Origin: Gnetum montanum
Taxonomy: Eukaryota > Streptophyta > Gnetopsida > Gnetales > Gnetaceae
Direction of reading: 5' to 3'
NCBI GenBank assembly: GCA_015680685.1
Contig: MNCI01014175.1
Coordinates: 74,813 to 138,812 of the forward strand
DNA length: 64,000 nt
This document shows, in pieces, positions 21,752 to 33,222 of this stretch (the first letter of the stretch is position 1; each line of letters begins with the position of its first letter). Under the pieces are notes generated by a model. That model did no database searches, had not been told where the DNA came from, and saw only the letters and a list, made by a program, of their open reading frames with translations. A program made the position numbers and the translations under genes.

Positions 21752-22312
21752 GTATATGTAGATGATGGGGCAACCACTAATGTCATCCCTTATCCCATAG
21801 TGGATAAATTAGGCCTAATCAATTAGATTAGTCCTACAACAATGTCATGTCTAAAGTTGTTCAACGGGACATGGGTGTAGGTCAAAGGGACCATCCATAT
21901 TAACTTTGTGGTAGGAGACCAGTTCCCCACAGATGCTACGTTTATCATGGTTGAGGAAATTCCGGGATTCAATTTGATTCTTGGGAGGTCTTGGTTAGCT
22001 CAACTGAGAGTAGTTTCATCACCCATTCATCAAGAAATCCATCTGCCTTACGTAGGAGGAGAAGTGGTTATCCGCGGTGATGAAATAACCCCTCAGGCCG
22101 TTAATAACATAGAGACAGAACAAGGGTTAGAGATCAAAATGCTTGAGAATCCATCCCTTGTCCAAGTACTTGAGCGAGCCGAAACAGTGGCTGATGACGG
22201 TCTGACTTGGGCTGAACTACCATTCCCAAAGGAAGATTGCGATGCGAAAGGGAAGGGCAATAAATCTCCCCATCCTTACGCATCGCTGGAAATCAAAGTA
22301 ATTAAGAAATAG
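21752..22312 (+). pseudogene. T4 aspartic protease, N-terminally truncated
   Basis: Same protease as in T1. The first codons read VYVDDGATTNVIPYPIVDKL, the active-site loop, so the deletion removed everything before it. Two stops follow (at N*ISPTT and WV*VKG). The frame is then open from 21908 to 22312 and includes FNLILGRSWLAQLRVV, VVIRGDEITP and a C-terminal tail ending HPYASLEIKVIKK. This intact tail shows that T1 carries a one-base deletion there. Confidence 0.85.
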
Positions 22313-23086
22313 TTACGGAGTTAATAAGGTTTCCTAACTAGTACGGTCTCATCATCCATTCTATTTACGCTTACCGCCTATACTTCTTATGTTTACGCAT
22401 GTGCTTATTCTTTCCACTAGTTTATCTCATTACGCTCATGTTTATCTTTATGTTTAGCTTTACATTTCTATTTTCTTACTCCTACTACGCAAAGGCCCAA
22501 AATGGTCCTAAACTAGCGACTTCATTTATGTGTGGCACCCGAATCAGCTATGGCCCGAAACGGCCTTAAACTAGCAATTTCATTTACTCTTTGTATCTAA
22601 ATCCCATTTATGCTTGGAATGCAAATTTCATTCACACTTTATACCGGAATCCAATTTACACTTACTCTTCATAACTTAAACTATCCATGGCCCGAGATGG
22701 CCTTAAATTAGCAATGTCGTTTACACTCTGTACTTGAATTTACTTTACATTTTGTACTAGAAATTCATTTACGCTTGGCACCTTAAACTACTACAAAAAA
22801 GGGGTCCAAAATGGCTTTAAACTATACAAGGCCTGAAATGGCCTTAAACTATCAATGTCATTTATGCTCTACATTTAGACAATTTAACAGTCTGCAAACT
22901 AGTAACCACATTGACGCTACGCTTTTAAAACTAATCTCAATTTATCATAACGTTAAAACCTACGATAAATTTTACATAAATAGAAAATAACAAAAAGAAC
23001 ATTAAAATTTATACTGAAACTTGTTTCAAATACGTTAAAAGAAAGAAATATAGTCTCTTGTCTCGTTACAACTCAAGGCTAATTCA
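22313..23086 (+). repeat. T4 PR-antisense spacer with GGCCTTAAACTAGCA motif
   Basis: Non-coding spacer between the convergent stops of PR (22312) and the antisense gene (23087). Motif copies of the form ATGGCCCGAAACGGCCTTAA followed by ACTAGCAAT occur near 22492, 22551, 22687, 22800 and 22830. TTTACGC and CATTTA words are abundant between them. A decayed A-rich stretch lies at 22930-23060. Confidence 0.7.
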
Positions 23087-26000
23087 TTATGCATCCCCCT
23101 TACTGCCACTGTCTCTTGTATCCCCTAGTCCAACTTCTACTCCGAGGAGGTCGTCCTCATAGAGGCCACCCTTTGCACGAGGAACTCCTTCATAAGGGCG
23201 GTCCTCTTCGTGAGACCCTTCAGCATGTTCTATTTCCTATAAACCCTCTTCATGAGGACCACCACCATCTTCGTTAGCCTCATCTTGTTGAGGAATCTCC
23301 CCAAGTCATTCCTGTGGTTAGACGTGGTGCATAGATTAACATCGTCGTAAAAACTAGGTATAACAAAAACGTAATAATATTGCAACTTACTTGTGATGGT
23401 CCTACATCAGCAGCAAAGGGGACTTGTTCTAAGCTGATCCACAGATGTTGCATGATTTCATTCTCGATCAGCTCAGACCAAACCTCGTCCCTTAGATTAG
23501 TTCCAGCCTTGACCTTCCCCTTCTCCACAGGAGTCCATNTATTCTCGATGAGCTCAGACCAAACCCCGTCCCTTAGATTAGTTCTAGCCTTGACCTTCCC
23601 CTTCTCCACAGGAGTCCATTAGGGTGGTTCAGGGAAGAAAGAAGGGATGGTAGTCTCACCTCCAGGAAGTGTAACTTTCCTTTCTAGACAGGCACTCACT
23701 GTCACTTGCTCTTGGAACTTGTCAAATGCCTTGGAAGCACCTATAACATCAAGAAATAGCCGAAGGGATTGAGCCTCAATGGTAGAGTCTCTATAATGTT
23801 GACGGTAGGTAGCGCTTTCTCGTTTGTAGACCTATTTGTGATCTTATCTTGAACAACGCCTTCCATAAAGGTGAATTTATCAAGAAATTCACCCCAGGAT
23901 TGAGTCACCACCGCTGTCAAGGACACACTCTAGTCACCTATTACGTGGAATAAAAGGTATGACTGAGACATTACAATAACCTATACAAAACAAAAATTAA
24001 TTTTATCCAAGAGACAAACCGCTTGCCTCGGTTAATTCTAGCTGAATGGACATTGACATCCTCCATATCTATTTCCTCTTCACATGTAGGAGGCTATGCA
24101 CTTCTCGCCTTATTAACTGGGGCCTCTTCTTCTGAGACTGAGGCCCCTTCTCTGCACCGTAAGACCATAGCCCCCATTTTAGGGGTCAACCGGTCTACAA
24201 CCTTTTCCCTCACTATTATACAACATGACTAGTTAACATAAGATTTCACTTTTGTTCAACAAATGTTACGCTACAGTCTCTACACAAATCATAACTGCTA
24301 ACACATTTGGACACATACTTCCAGGAAGCCTACTCCACTGGAACCTGATTGGCATCTTCTTCCCAACACCACCCACTGGCTCGGAAGATTCCTCATTTAA
24401 ACGAGGCTCTTTCCACGGCACTAACGAATCCACTATCTCAGCAGCCAGGCGCTTCCCTCTTGACACATTGCCGGTGTAAGAGGCGGGCACTCCACCCACA
24501 CTGTCTTGGCCCTGTGTTCAAGGTGCAGCCATACTCCTAGTTGTTATCGCCAATGACTCCCCAATCCCCTCAGCAGGGTCTTGCGACCGGATAGTGCCAA
24601 AAATATGGGAAATCCATGGTTTAGAAATCTGGGTGTGATCTTGTTGCACCTAGAACCCTTGCTTTTGGACCACCAAAAATTTGGCAAAATGCCAGAAGCA
24701 AGCTATGAAGAAGGCAAAATGCACGTTGAAACGAGTTTCAAACTTCTGGCGAAGCCTGACCATTTCAACGCGCAAGCCTTTGGCAAAATAGCTCACCTAA
24801 TTAAATCGTGTTCCCTCCTCTAAGACCTCTCGCATAATTCAGGCCTGCTTGATGGTGTGGAACCTACCTTGCGAGAGAGTCTTAGGGAAGGCCCAGGCCC
24901 AAAAAAGGGGATAAATGGTGTTGGCCACCGCCAAAACAATCCTATTGCTGGGGATCCCCTTACTTTCTTTTTGAACCCCCAGCCACTCATCTATCTCTTT
25001 CTGGAGCTTGGAACTCCTCTTTGACTTTTCATCTATGGGAAAATCATTGGAAGGGACCCCAAAGAGATCAACGAATAGCTGAGTGTCGATGTCAAAATTT
25101 ACGTGCACATTGCATATGCGTATGCAAAGATGCTCCGCTTCCTCACTAAAGGAGTTAACCAAGGTTAACATTTTACCTGTAGTAGCATCAGGGGTTATGG
25201 CCAAGAAAAGGTCCATCAGCCTAGCTTCTCGAATGTTATTGGTTACTACAATTGGGGCCGCTCTATAGCCAAGCCAACGTTGTTACTCCTTTATGTCACC
25301 ATAACGGAAGAAGAGACTGTTGGCCTTGTGACCGGAAGCCATGATCGTAATCTCCCATGATTCCCTGACTATTAACACGAAACCACAGTTAAACTAAGAT
25401 GACTTCACATCATCATCATGCATTAACAAATGTTGATCCAATTCATCATTACCACAAAACTTACTAGGCCTGAAAGGTAAAGGAAATGAAGGAATTTTCC
25501 TTTGTACATCCACATTAGTAAGGGGAGGGTCCAAAGTCCGCTCCCTATCCAGCCATCCAAGTTTCTTGCATCTAGAAAAGAAGTCAACATAATGGGTAGG
25601 GTATTCTGGGATCTCGAATGCCAGAGGTTCCATGACGGCAGCCTACATGTTGCTGATGGAGGTAAACTCCCCTATAGCCCTCTCGGCCAACGACAATGTA
25701 TCATTATTTCCCATAAGACCATTTTCATTGATAAAAAACCTATGCCAGAAACAAAAACAACTCTTTATGCTCAATACACATTTAAATAGTAGTTAGCGTT
25801 ATAATACTGCGAAGTGAAACAAAACTTACCCGCCTTCGTAATGCACGGTGCCAGGTGGATTTTGGAAATAAGTTGTGGAATGATGGGCCACAAATAGAGT
25901 GTTATAAGAGTGATAATAGTTAAACCTGGGCATTTCCTAGATCTAGTTTAAACACCTTAAACCCTTGACTTTCTGTTCACTGTCTTGCACCTGCATAGTT

Positions 26001-26707
26001 TCAATCGCACTGTTTGACAGAAACGCTAAGACGCTCTGCGTCGAATCGACCAATAACATCTCTAAAATAGTAGCAGCTTCATCGCCTGGTAAATGCAACC
26101 AGACGATTACGCTGTAGTTGCGAAGTAGAAATTGCAAAAACTCCCATGCACTTTAACATAATACTGTAAAATACAAATGTACTACTGTTAGACAAAATCT
26201 AGACATGAATATTTGTTATGCCACATTAGGGCTCGCATAGTTCCTGGAAAATTACAGCGTATACTGGAGGCGCATAGCCAAAACTGCCTAAACCCTTGTA
26301 ATAGCTCAAGGTACATCTCTGACAATGGCGATGAAAGAAAACACTACATATTACTCTGATACGATATATAATTATTACAGAAAATCTGACTACATTACAT
26401 CTACACGCTATACATTATCTCTGTACAACATTATTCCTTATTGCCTAAACCTTCATAACAATAGTTCAGTGTGTACAAATAGACATTAGCACCCGACCAA
26501 CGTAGGAACCCAAAATATATGAACCACGACACTTCAACAAATAAGATAATAGCGTAAAATGATAGACAACAACTTACCGGTTAAGCAGAGTAACGTCCAG
26601 AGCTCGTCCAGTGCTTCTACTCTGGCCTGTGAAATCCACTGCAAACTCTCATGCATCTCGTCAATTCGGGCCAACTTAGCATTCTTTCCTTTGACCTTGG
26701 GTGCCAT
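23087..26707 (-). pseudogene. T4 antisense gene (multi-exon, unknown family)
   Basis: Minus-strand gene nested between PR and RT. A plausible start is ATG at 26707 (MAPKVKGKNAKLARIDEM), with exon 1 ending 26578 (ACCG|GTAAGT). Exon 2 ends 25830 (YFQNPPGTVHYEGG|GTAAGT). Exon 3 ends 25465 (|GTAAGT) and includes MEPLAFEIPEYPTHYVDFF. Exon 4 carries the best conserved block, open from 25216 to 24839 (MDLFLAITPDATTGKMLTLV, then VHVNFDIDTQLFVDLFGVPS). It continues past a stop through FNWVSYFAKG-like sequence to about 24310. An acidic segment near 24190-24000 is followed by the penultimate exon, donor at 23390, and an acidic last exon ending TRDSGSKGDA, stop at 23087-23089. The coiled coil of T1 is not recognisable here. 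Stops interrupt it. I cannot name the family. Confidence 0.7.
23460..23619 (-). repeat. 79-bp in-frame tandem duplication flanking an ambiguous base
   Basis: Two copies (23460-23538 and 23541-23619) differ at three positions and are separated by NT, the N being at 23539. The 81-bp period preserves the frame, so VEKGKVKAGTNLRDEVWSEL is encoded twice. T1 and T5 have one copy. Confidence 0.85.
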
Positions 26708-27270
26708 TGTTGCAAAGGTCGCAATTGAACAAAGCGCTCGTGAATTCCTCTGCTCATGCTTTGCCCACGCTCGCTTCTCGCTATAACTAGGCCCAAATCT
26801 ATGATATCGTAACCTGTTTTGAGTATGAACCACCTGCTTATAAACAAAATGCTTGAAATCAACTATTTCTTTCCGCCTAATCGACACGGAACTTTCTTGA
26901 AACGCAGATGTCAGTATGACATAAAACGAAAAGATCTGGGCATTAATGTCATAGATATCATGCAAGTTGTGGTCCAAAATAACCATAAACTAACATAATT
27001 CTTATCACCTCATAATTTGGCCGCATTAACTACAGTTTGTGTAAAATGTGAATCCAACCATTTTGACATGCTAGACATGCCACGTTGCACCTCTCATCTC
27101 ATTTTCTATGCTCGGCATTTCTTTTTACAAAACTTTATAACGGTCCACTAAGACCTTAAACTGGAAACTTCTCTAACACACAATTCTGACACAAAAACAA
27201 ATAAAATTTCATCATTTAACAGATTGGCAAAAGAACGATGTAACGACTTCCATTTTTGACGATTTTGCAG
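26708..27270 (+). promoter_or_regulatory. T4 region between antisense gene start and RT exon, with a probable splice acceptor
   Basis: This short region would hold the antisense promoter. On the plus strand it ends in CATTTTTGACGATTTTGCAG|G (AG at 27269-27270), a good 3' splice site just upstream of an ATG (27283) that opens the RT reading frame. One GGTCCACTAAGACCTTAAAC motif lies near 27140. T3 and T5 carry a ~3 kb palindrome array in this interval; T4 does not. Confidence 0.5.
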
Positions 27271-28958
27271 GACCATTCGCAAATGGACGCAGCTTTATCC
27301 ACACCCTTAGCCTTAACAGGGCCGCATGGAAAGGTCGTTAGATAGTACGATTGGATGCTAGTAGGAACAAACCTTTCTCTTTATGATGCAACCATAGCAA
27401 CATTGGAAGCATCCCCAGACTGGCTAGAACACTCGACCTCGAGGCTGGTGATGTAACCAAGGACCCTTTCAGTGAGGTCCTTGTGGTTACGCGCAAGGGT
27501 GAAAATAAAAATCTTAGGGTTAGTTCCCTTCTAGACCAACAGATGCAAAATGACATAACCTAGGTACTCTAAAACAACACTGCTGTATTCGCATGGTCAT
27601 ATGAAGACATGTTAGGTTTAAACCTGAGATTAATATAGCACAACATAATCTTAGACCCACGCATCAAACCAATTAGATAGAAAGCACGAAAGATTAAGCT
27701 AGAAATCATGCTAGTAGTGCATGATGAAATCACCAAACTATATCAAGCTGGTTTCATCTATGCGGTTGATTACTCAGATTGGGTGTCCAAAATTGTAGTT
27801 GTCTCTAAGAAAATGGGAGGCATACACATCTGCATAGACTTCCAGGATCTGAACAAAGCTACGATTAAGGACAACTTCCCGTTACTGAGTATCGACCAAC
27901 TGATTGACACAACAACTGGTCATGCACTCCTGTCCTTTATGGATGGTTTTTCAGGCTATAACCAAGTTCGTATTAACCTAGAGCACCAATTCAGCACAAC
28001 ATTCATGATTCCCTGGGGGATCTTCTGCTACACCATGATGCCTTTCAGGTTAAAAAACACCGGAGCAACGTATCAACGAGCCCTGACATACATCTTTAGC
28101 GATTATCTCTTAGGGATATTGAACGACTACGTAGATGACATAGCTGTCAAGTATATAAAGTCAGAAGATCATTCAGAATACCTAGAGTTAGTTCTTAAAT
28201 GATGTCTCAAACATGACTTATGGCTAAACCCAAAGAAATGTGTATTTGAAGTCAAAATCAGATGCATGTTGGGGTTTGTGGTATCAGAAACTAGCATCTG
28301 AGTCGACCCCAACAAGGTTAAAGCCATCGTAGATTTAATGTCACCAACAAATCTCAAAGAATTACATGGGTTACAAGGTAGGCTTCAGTTCATCAGGCAG
28401 TTCATTTCAAAGTTAACAGATAAATTACACCCCATGCAACATCTTCTGAAGAAGGGTGTCAACTTTGAATGGACTGATGACTGTCAGTGTGCATTTAACA
28501 ATTTAGAAGAAAAGCTGCAACATTTACCAATGGTTTTCCTGCCACAAAGGGATTAGCCTTTCTACATTTATCTAGCTAACTCAAACGTATCCATAGCTGT
28601 GTTACTATGCCAAAAAAGGAACGGTGGGTTTGAAGTCCCTATCTACTACCTCAGTCATGTCTTATTTTTGTACGAAACAAGGTACAATAAAGTGGAGCAT
28701 AAATGTTTGGCATTAGTTTTGGTACTTAAAAAATGTAGGCATTATATTTTTTGCAGTCTATTCAACATAATTCGTAAAAGTAACATTCGACGGGCTATCT
28801 CCAAGAAGTTGTATGAAAGTAGTAGGATAGCTCATTGGAAAGCTATCACAGCTGAGTTTGATTTACATTATGTTGGTCAATCATCCACCAAAGGCCAAGC
28901 CATAGCTTACCAATTAGAAACGTCACCGATTAACGACCAAGCTACAATAGAGCCATAA
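27271..28958 (+). pseudogene. T4 reverse transcriptase and RNase H
   Basis: Copies element RNA into DNA. The exon-like start gives MDAALSTPLALTGPHGKV, matching T5 LSLSGPHGDV. The main frame is open from 27708 to 28202: HDEITKLYQAGFIYAVDY, ICIDFQDLNKATIKDNFP, LLSFMDGFSGYNQVRI and the catalytic LNDYVDDIAVKY, so YVDD is intact. After one stop the thumb continues (NLKELHGLQGRLQFIRQFIS at 28338 onward). Then comes RNase H (FYIYLANSN, YYLSHVLFLYETRYNKVEHK, ITAEFDLHYVGQ) to 28958. At least four stops are present in total. Confidence 0.9.
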
Positions 28959-29009
28959 TTCCCAGATGAGCATGTACATAGTTTAAGCCTTGTATCAACA
29001 GGCCTCGAG

Positions 29010-29170
29010 GTGATGTTATACTTTGACAGAGCTTCGACTACAAGGGGTGGCAGTGCTGCCACTGTCATTACACTTACTCCCGAGGATGTGCGTCCATCAG
29101 TTTACCGCCTTGCATTCCCTTGTATGAACAACGTGGCAAAGTATGAGGGACTCCTCAGAGGGTTGTTGAA
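29010..29170 (+). pseudogene. T4 archaeal-type RNase H, truncated
   Basis: Reads VMLYFDRASTTRGGSAATVI and LAFPCMNNVAKYEGLLRGLL, then breaks off after LLKA at about 29170 straight into integrase core sequence. The first Asp is present, the Glu of EYEG is Lys, and the strand carrying GDSQLVVN is deleted. It is a non-functional domain. Confidence 0.8.
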
Positions 29171-29975
29171 AGCCACAAGTCATAGCTTCATTATCACCGC
29201 CACTAAGTATTTTACAAAGTGGGTTGAGGCTACCCCCCTACGAAAGATTATATCTCAATAGGTTTTCCATTTCATCTTAGACAATATTGTAACCAAATTT
29301 GAACTCCCTTTGACTATTGTGACTGACAATGGACCACAATTTAGTAGCATAGAAACCAAATCCTTTTGCAATAATCTTGGCATTAAGAAATCTTTTTCTT
29401 CACCTTATTACCCACAAGCAAATGGTCAAGTAGAGGCAATAAACAAGATGATCATCAATTTACTCAAGAAAATGCTCAACAGTAATAAGAAGCGATGGCA
29501 TGAAAAAATCCTCTATGTGCTATGGGTGTATCGTACGATGTGTAGAACAACCATAGATAGGATGCCCTATAGCCTGGTCTATGGATCCGAAGTAGTGTTG
29601 CCCTTGGAATTATAAGTTCCCTCATTGCGAATGGTCCTATCCATGATTATAAATGAGACTCAACATAATGAGTCTAGAATCGTGGATTTAGACTCAGTGG
29701 AGGAGAAATGCATCCAGATGCTCGACACCATCGAAAAATATCAGGATAAATAGAGACAGAAGCATCAACACAACCTGCATCAATGATTGATCGAGAAAGG
29801 AGACTTAGTTCTCAAGGCCATTCGTGAACCAGTAGGCAAGTTCTCTGCAAACTGGGAAGGCCCTTTCCTGGTTATCGGTGCATACGACAAAGGAGCATTC
29901 AAGTTAGCAGACACCAATGGCAAAGAGCTACCAAATTTGGTGAATCATTTGTACCTAAAGCGGTATTACATCTAA
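29171..29975 (+). pseudogene. T4 integrase, missing the zinc domain and first catalytic Asp
   Basis: Picks up at SHSFIITATKYFTKWVEATP, after the LDIIGPI block carrying the first catalytic Asp in T2. Also present are IVTDNGPQFSS (second Asp) and NGQVEAINKMIINL (Glu). A C-terminal part (29787-29975) has FSANWEGPFLVIGAYDKG and ends NHLYLKRYYI. A deletion of several hundred bases between aRH and the core removed the HHCC domain. Stops occur at 29261 and near 29615, 29750 and 29785. Confidence 0.88.
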
Positions 29976-29989
29976 ACATTGACTCAGCT

Positions 29990-30335
29990 CAAGATTAGGT
30001 AACAAATGTCCGCTACGACGTAAAACTGGCAAAGCTGTACATGTCTGCTATGATGTAAAACTGGCAGCTCTTGCACGTGTCCACAAAGACGCTAAACTGG
30101 CAAAGGTAAGCACACGTCTACTAAGACACTAAATCAGCACAGACTTGTCCCTGGGTCATGACATAAAATTTACACCCACAACATGATCTGCTAGGACCAT
30201 AAAATAGCCCTTCCACCATCCGCTACGACATAAAAATAACATATTCCAATCTGCCTAGATGTTAAACCGGGACCACGGTCTACTGGGACTTAAAACTAGC
30301 AACAATGGTCAACCAGGACCTAAAATTGGAACCTG
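29990..30335 (+). repeat. T4 post-integrase repeat
   Basis: About eight imperfect units of roughly 40-48 bp with the pattern GTCYGCTACGACGTAAAACTGGCA. They start 15 bp after the integrase stop. The later units read GGTCTACTGGGACTTAAAACT followed by AGCA. It is equivalent to the T2 repeat at 6165-6475. Confidence 0.75.
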
Positions 30336-31491
30336 TCAACAAGCCACCCATGAAGCAAGCAAGCATGATTACTCTTGCACTGCATCCCTACCAGATGAAG
30401 TGGGTAAGGTGTTGGGACAAACACAACGTCGTTACTCCGTTGGCATTCTGCTGATTCCTCGGACATGCCGAAGGACATACTATTGACCCCTCAGAGATGT
30501 TTCTATGACAGTCACTTCGTAGTTGCACCTCTTGGGATCAATTTTTCTGCTTGGGGCCCCGAAAAAACTACAGCCACCCATAGTTTCAGTGGCCTTCATC
30601 CATCGCAGTCACCAGATTCTAGCTTGGAAAATTCGTCTGACATGTTCTTTGCATAGTCCTTTGAGCAAGACGAATCTAGCTCTCCACGGCAACTATAGGA
30701 ACCGCGACATCAACATTGGCACTCTTGCTACTTGCTACAGTCCCAATTTCAAGGGCCTACACTCTCCCTATCATTTTAGATGATGCTTGTTTCAACAGCC
30801 TCCCTCCTTAGCGATCAGGACGTTTATTTCTGGCTTTCTATTCTATGTTATGTTTTATAGGTTACTTATTACGATAACATTGATTAAGAATACTTTCACT
30901 GGAAGGTGAGGTGTCATGGCGTTCATAGGTGGCTACTTGGACTAGCCTGATCACCTTGAAGTGCAAACCCTACCTCTCCCAGGTGCTTTACCTTGTTTTC
31001 CCCCTTTCCTTACCCTGCCTTCTTTTCCGCTTGTATAGAACATGAGCATTAAGTCAATTCGCTTTCATTATCATGCCCACAAATTGGCATAATTCAACTC
31101 ACCTTGTGGCACGCGATCTACCAGAAAAAAGGGGGTGTTTGGCAAAATGGATGTGAAACAACTCGTCCAGGCCATGCAGGCGTAACACAAATCACCCTTG
31201 CAAGCCCTTTATATGTAGTATGACAGCGTAACCTTTCGTAAACACATTAGCGAAAGGACGTAATGACTTGTTCGGAGAAGCTTCATGTTCATATGTTTGA
31301 GTCTTCCCTGAACCTACCATCTCTAACTCTTGTAAGATCCCTTCTATACCCTATGGCCCTCCATCCTTGCACTTCTAAGTTTGACAGAACAACATTCGAG
31401 TAGTCTCCGACCAATGCTGTTGACACTTCTACCTTTCCTGTGTTTCGTATTCTTTGTCGACGTTTTTTGGGAAAGTCCTCTAAATGTCAAC
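30336..31491 (+). other. T4 3' untranslated region
   Basis: No gene supported. Short open frames near 30465-30783 lack counterparts in T2, T3 or T5. The stretch just before the polypurine tract (TTTCGTATTCTTTGTCGACG) matches T2 (7748-7770) and T5 (63200-63220). Confidence 0.5.
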
Positions 31492-31504
31492 AAAGAGGGG
31501 CCAT
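31492..31504 (+). other. T4 polypurine tract
   Basis: AAAGAGGGGCCAT is immediately followed by the right LTR (TGAGACACC). Confidence 0.8.
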
Positions 31505-32835
31505 TGAGACACCATGAAAATTTTGAGGCCTCGACGGTTCAGCAAAAGGCTGGTGATCTAGACAAAAGGTCACAACAAAGGGCGACATAGCAAGTTCCTT
31601 TTCAGTCAAAGGTCTATTCCACCATGCCGCGTAGCACAGTACAAGCAAATTCTAGAAGATGGAGCGAAGTGATAGATGCACGGTGGCAAAACTTCCAACT
31701 TTGCAAGTTATCTGTTTCAAAAATCTTAACTTTTGGCAAATTACACTGCATTATGCTGGATAGTGTAACATTGCGTTATGTAGCGTAATGTGAGGAAACA
31801 GTACGCCGCAAACATCAGGGATGAAAAATGTACAAGGCTTCAACAAACACTTTTTTTTTCTTTATAGATGCACTATTTTACGATGGACTACACTATGAAG
31901 CGTAATCTAGTATAGCACAACATAAGCATGGGAAATAGTTCCTTAATACAAGTAACAGTAGTCTGCACAATGCGATATACTCTCAAGCATGTTGTTGCGT
32001 AACCCCTGTTGCCAAATTCCTAGTTTATGATGCATTACGCTTTAGTGCGTAAGGTAGTGTGGTGTCGTAGGCTTCAGTAACCACCACATCAAGTCAACAA
32101 CATCTTGTAGGTTTAGGACATGCATCATTTAAACCTCGTTTTCCTCCTGACCCTAACCTTATAAATGCTTCAGTTGATGAAAAAAAAAGGAAGGTTGGCA
32201 AAACTTTTTCTTGGTGGGTTGGAAAAATTTTTCTTTCAAGGTTGGCAAAGGAGAAAAAGAGAATCAGTGATCGTAAGAACATCGAAGCTGATTGATAAGA
32301 ATTCTTGATCTGAAACAATCGGCTATCGGATATGCTCCCACAGGTTTGACTTCCTTGCACCCAGATTGCCCAAATCGAGGTAGATTGATCCTTGCTTGTT
32401 TCATCTTTACAGACTTTCTTGTTACTGGCATATGCTTCGTCCAAACCAAAGCCTGCCTAAAATCGTTGTATCAAACATATTGTTTTTTTCATAAATTAGA
32501 TCCCAGATCTTGTGATCATGTTCTCTACCAAATCTGATCTCTTGCATCCTAGTTAGACGAATTTGGCAATCTCATCTAAATCGTTTACGTCATCTTCAAT
32601 TGCTTTTGGGATTAACAACATTTGCATCACTTTATAAAGAATCTCCATTTCACCATCAAATTACTATCAAACCTTTTACTAATTGAATAAGTCCCTATCT
32701 GATCGACAAGACCATTCTAGGGCACCTTGGATTCGTTTTTCTCTCCAGCATGATCCTCGCATGGATCTGGGGTTAGAACTGTGTACACGGACTTTCATTC
32801 AGTATTTCCAGCGACTGACGTTTTTCGTTGTTACA
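31505..32835 (+). repeat. T4 right LTR
   Basis: A 1331-bp LTR beginning TGAGACACCATGAAAATTTT and ending GTTTTTCGTTGTTACA, followed by the TAGGA duplication. A TATA-like TATAAAT is at 32160-32166. The block GATCGACAAGACCATTCTAG near the end is shared with T2 and T5. It carries many CpG-containing GCGTAA-type words in its first half. Confidence 0.92.
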
Positions 32836-32840
32836 TAGGA

Positions 32841-33222
32841 GTCATAAAGTGAATGGATCTTTATTTGAGCATTGTGTACCTGAGCACACCTTGTGTCTGA
32901 AAATAAAGACGAACTTTGTGATAAACCTTATAGCACTCAGAATAGCTTATTTATTGAATTTAATGTTATTTACAATTATTTAATTCTTTCTTTAGTTAAT
33001 TGATGTTTCTTTTATTGATTCGTTAATTTTCACAAGTAAGCACACTCAGTATGACTACTTCGAGCATATGTGGAACACTTGGTAACCTAGTAAAGACTAG
33101 CATTTGGTAATCCCAGTAGTGTTACACTAGTTTTGGATATGTATGGAGAGTGGGAATGGATGTTGGTATTAGGAATAGTTAGAACCTAGTGGATTAGTTA
33201 ATTTAAATTAGTTAATTATTTC
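32841..33222 (+). repeat. Ath1 left LTR, second part
   Basis: Continues the LTR cut at 20828. GTCATAAAGTGAATGGATCT, AAGCACACTCAGTATGAC and GGTAATCCCAGTAGTGTTAC match the right LTR at 41930-42220. The end is set where alignment with 42307 stops (ATTATTTCA). No tRNA-like primer site is clear just after it. Confidence 0.85.

Larger units (their letters stand above)
20829..32835 (+). mobile_element. T4: Tat-lineage element inserted in the Ath1 left LTR
   Basis: The 5-bp duplication TAGGA flanks it (20824-20828 and 32836-32840), and the undisturbed target reads AATAGGAGTCATAAAG in the other Ath1 LTR (about 41924-41939). The ends are TG...CA. The order is truncated left LTR, truncated PR, motif spacer, antisense gene on the minus strand (26707 to 23087), RT-RNase H, shortened aRH, shortened integrase, motif repeat, 3' untranslated region, polypurine tract and complete right LTR. 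Gag and the primer-binding site are deleted. It keeps more CpG than T3 or T5, consistent with being the most recent nested insertion. Confidence 0.9.

Noticed and set aside
24252-24540. Plus-strand frames within the T4 antisense gene region
   Set aside because: Shadows of the minus-strand exon, which has residue matches to T5.
25083-25268. Plant mobile domain or known plant-transposon domain in the antisense protein
   Set aside because: The block around VHVNFDIDTQLFVDLFGVPS loosely recalls such domains, but I cannot align enough residues to claim membership without a profile search.
30465-30783. Short frames in the T4 3' untranslated region
   Set aside because: No matching residues in T2, T3 or T5 at the same place.
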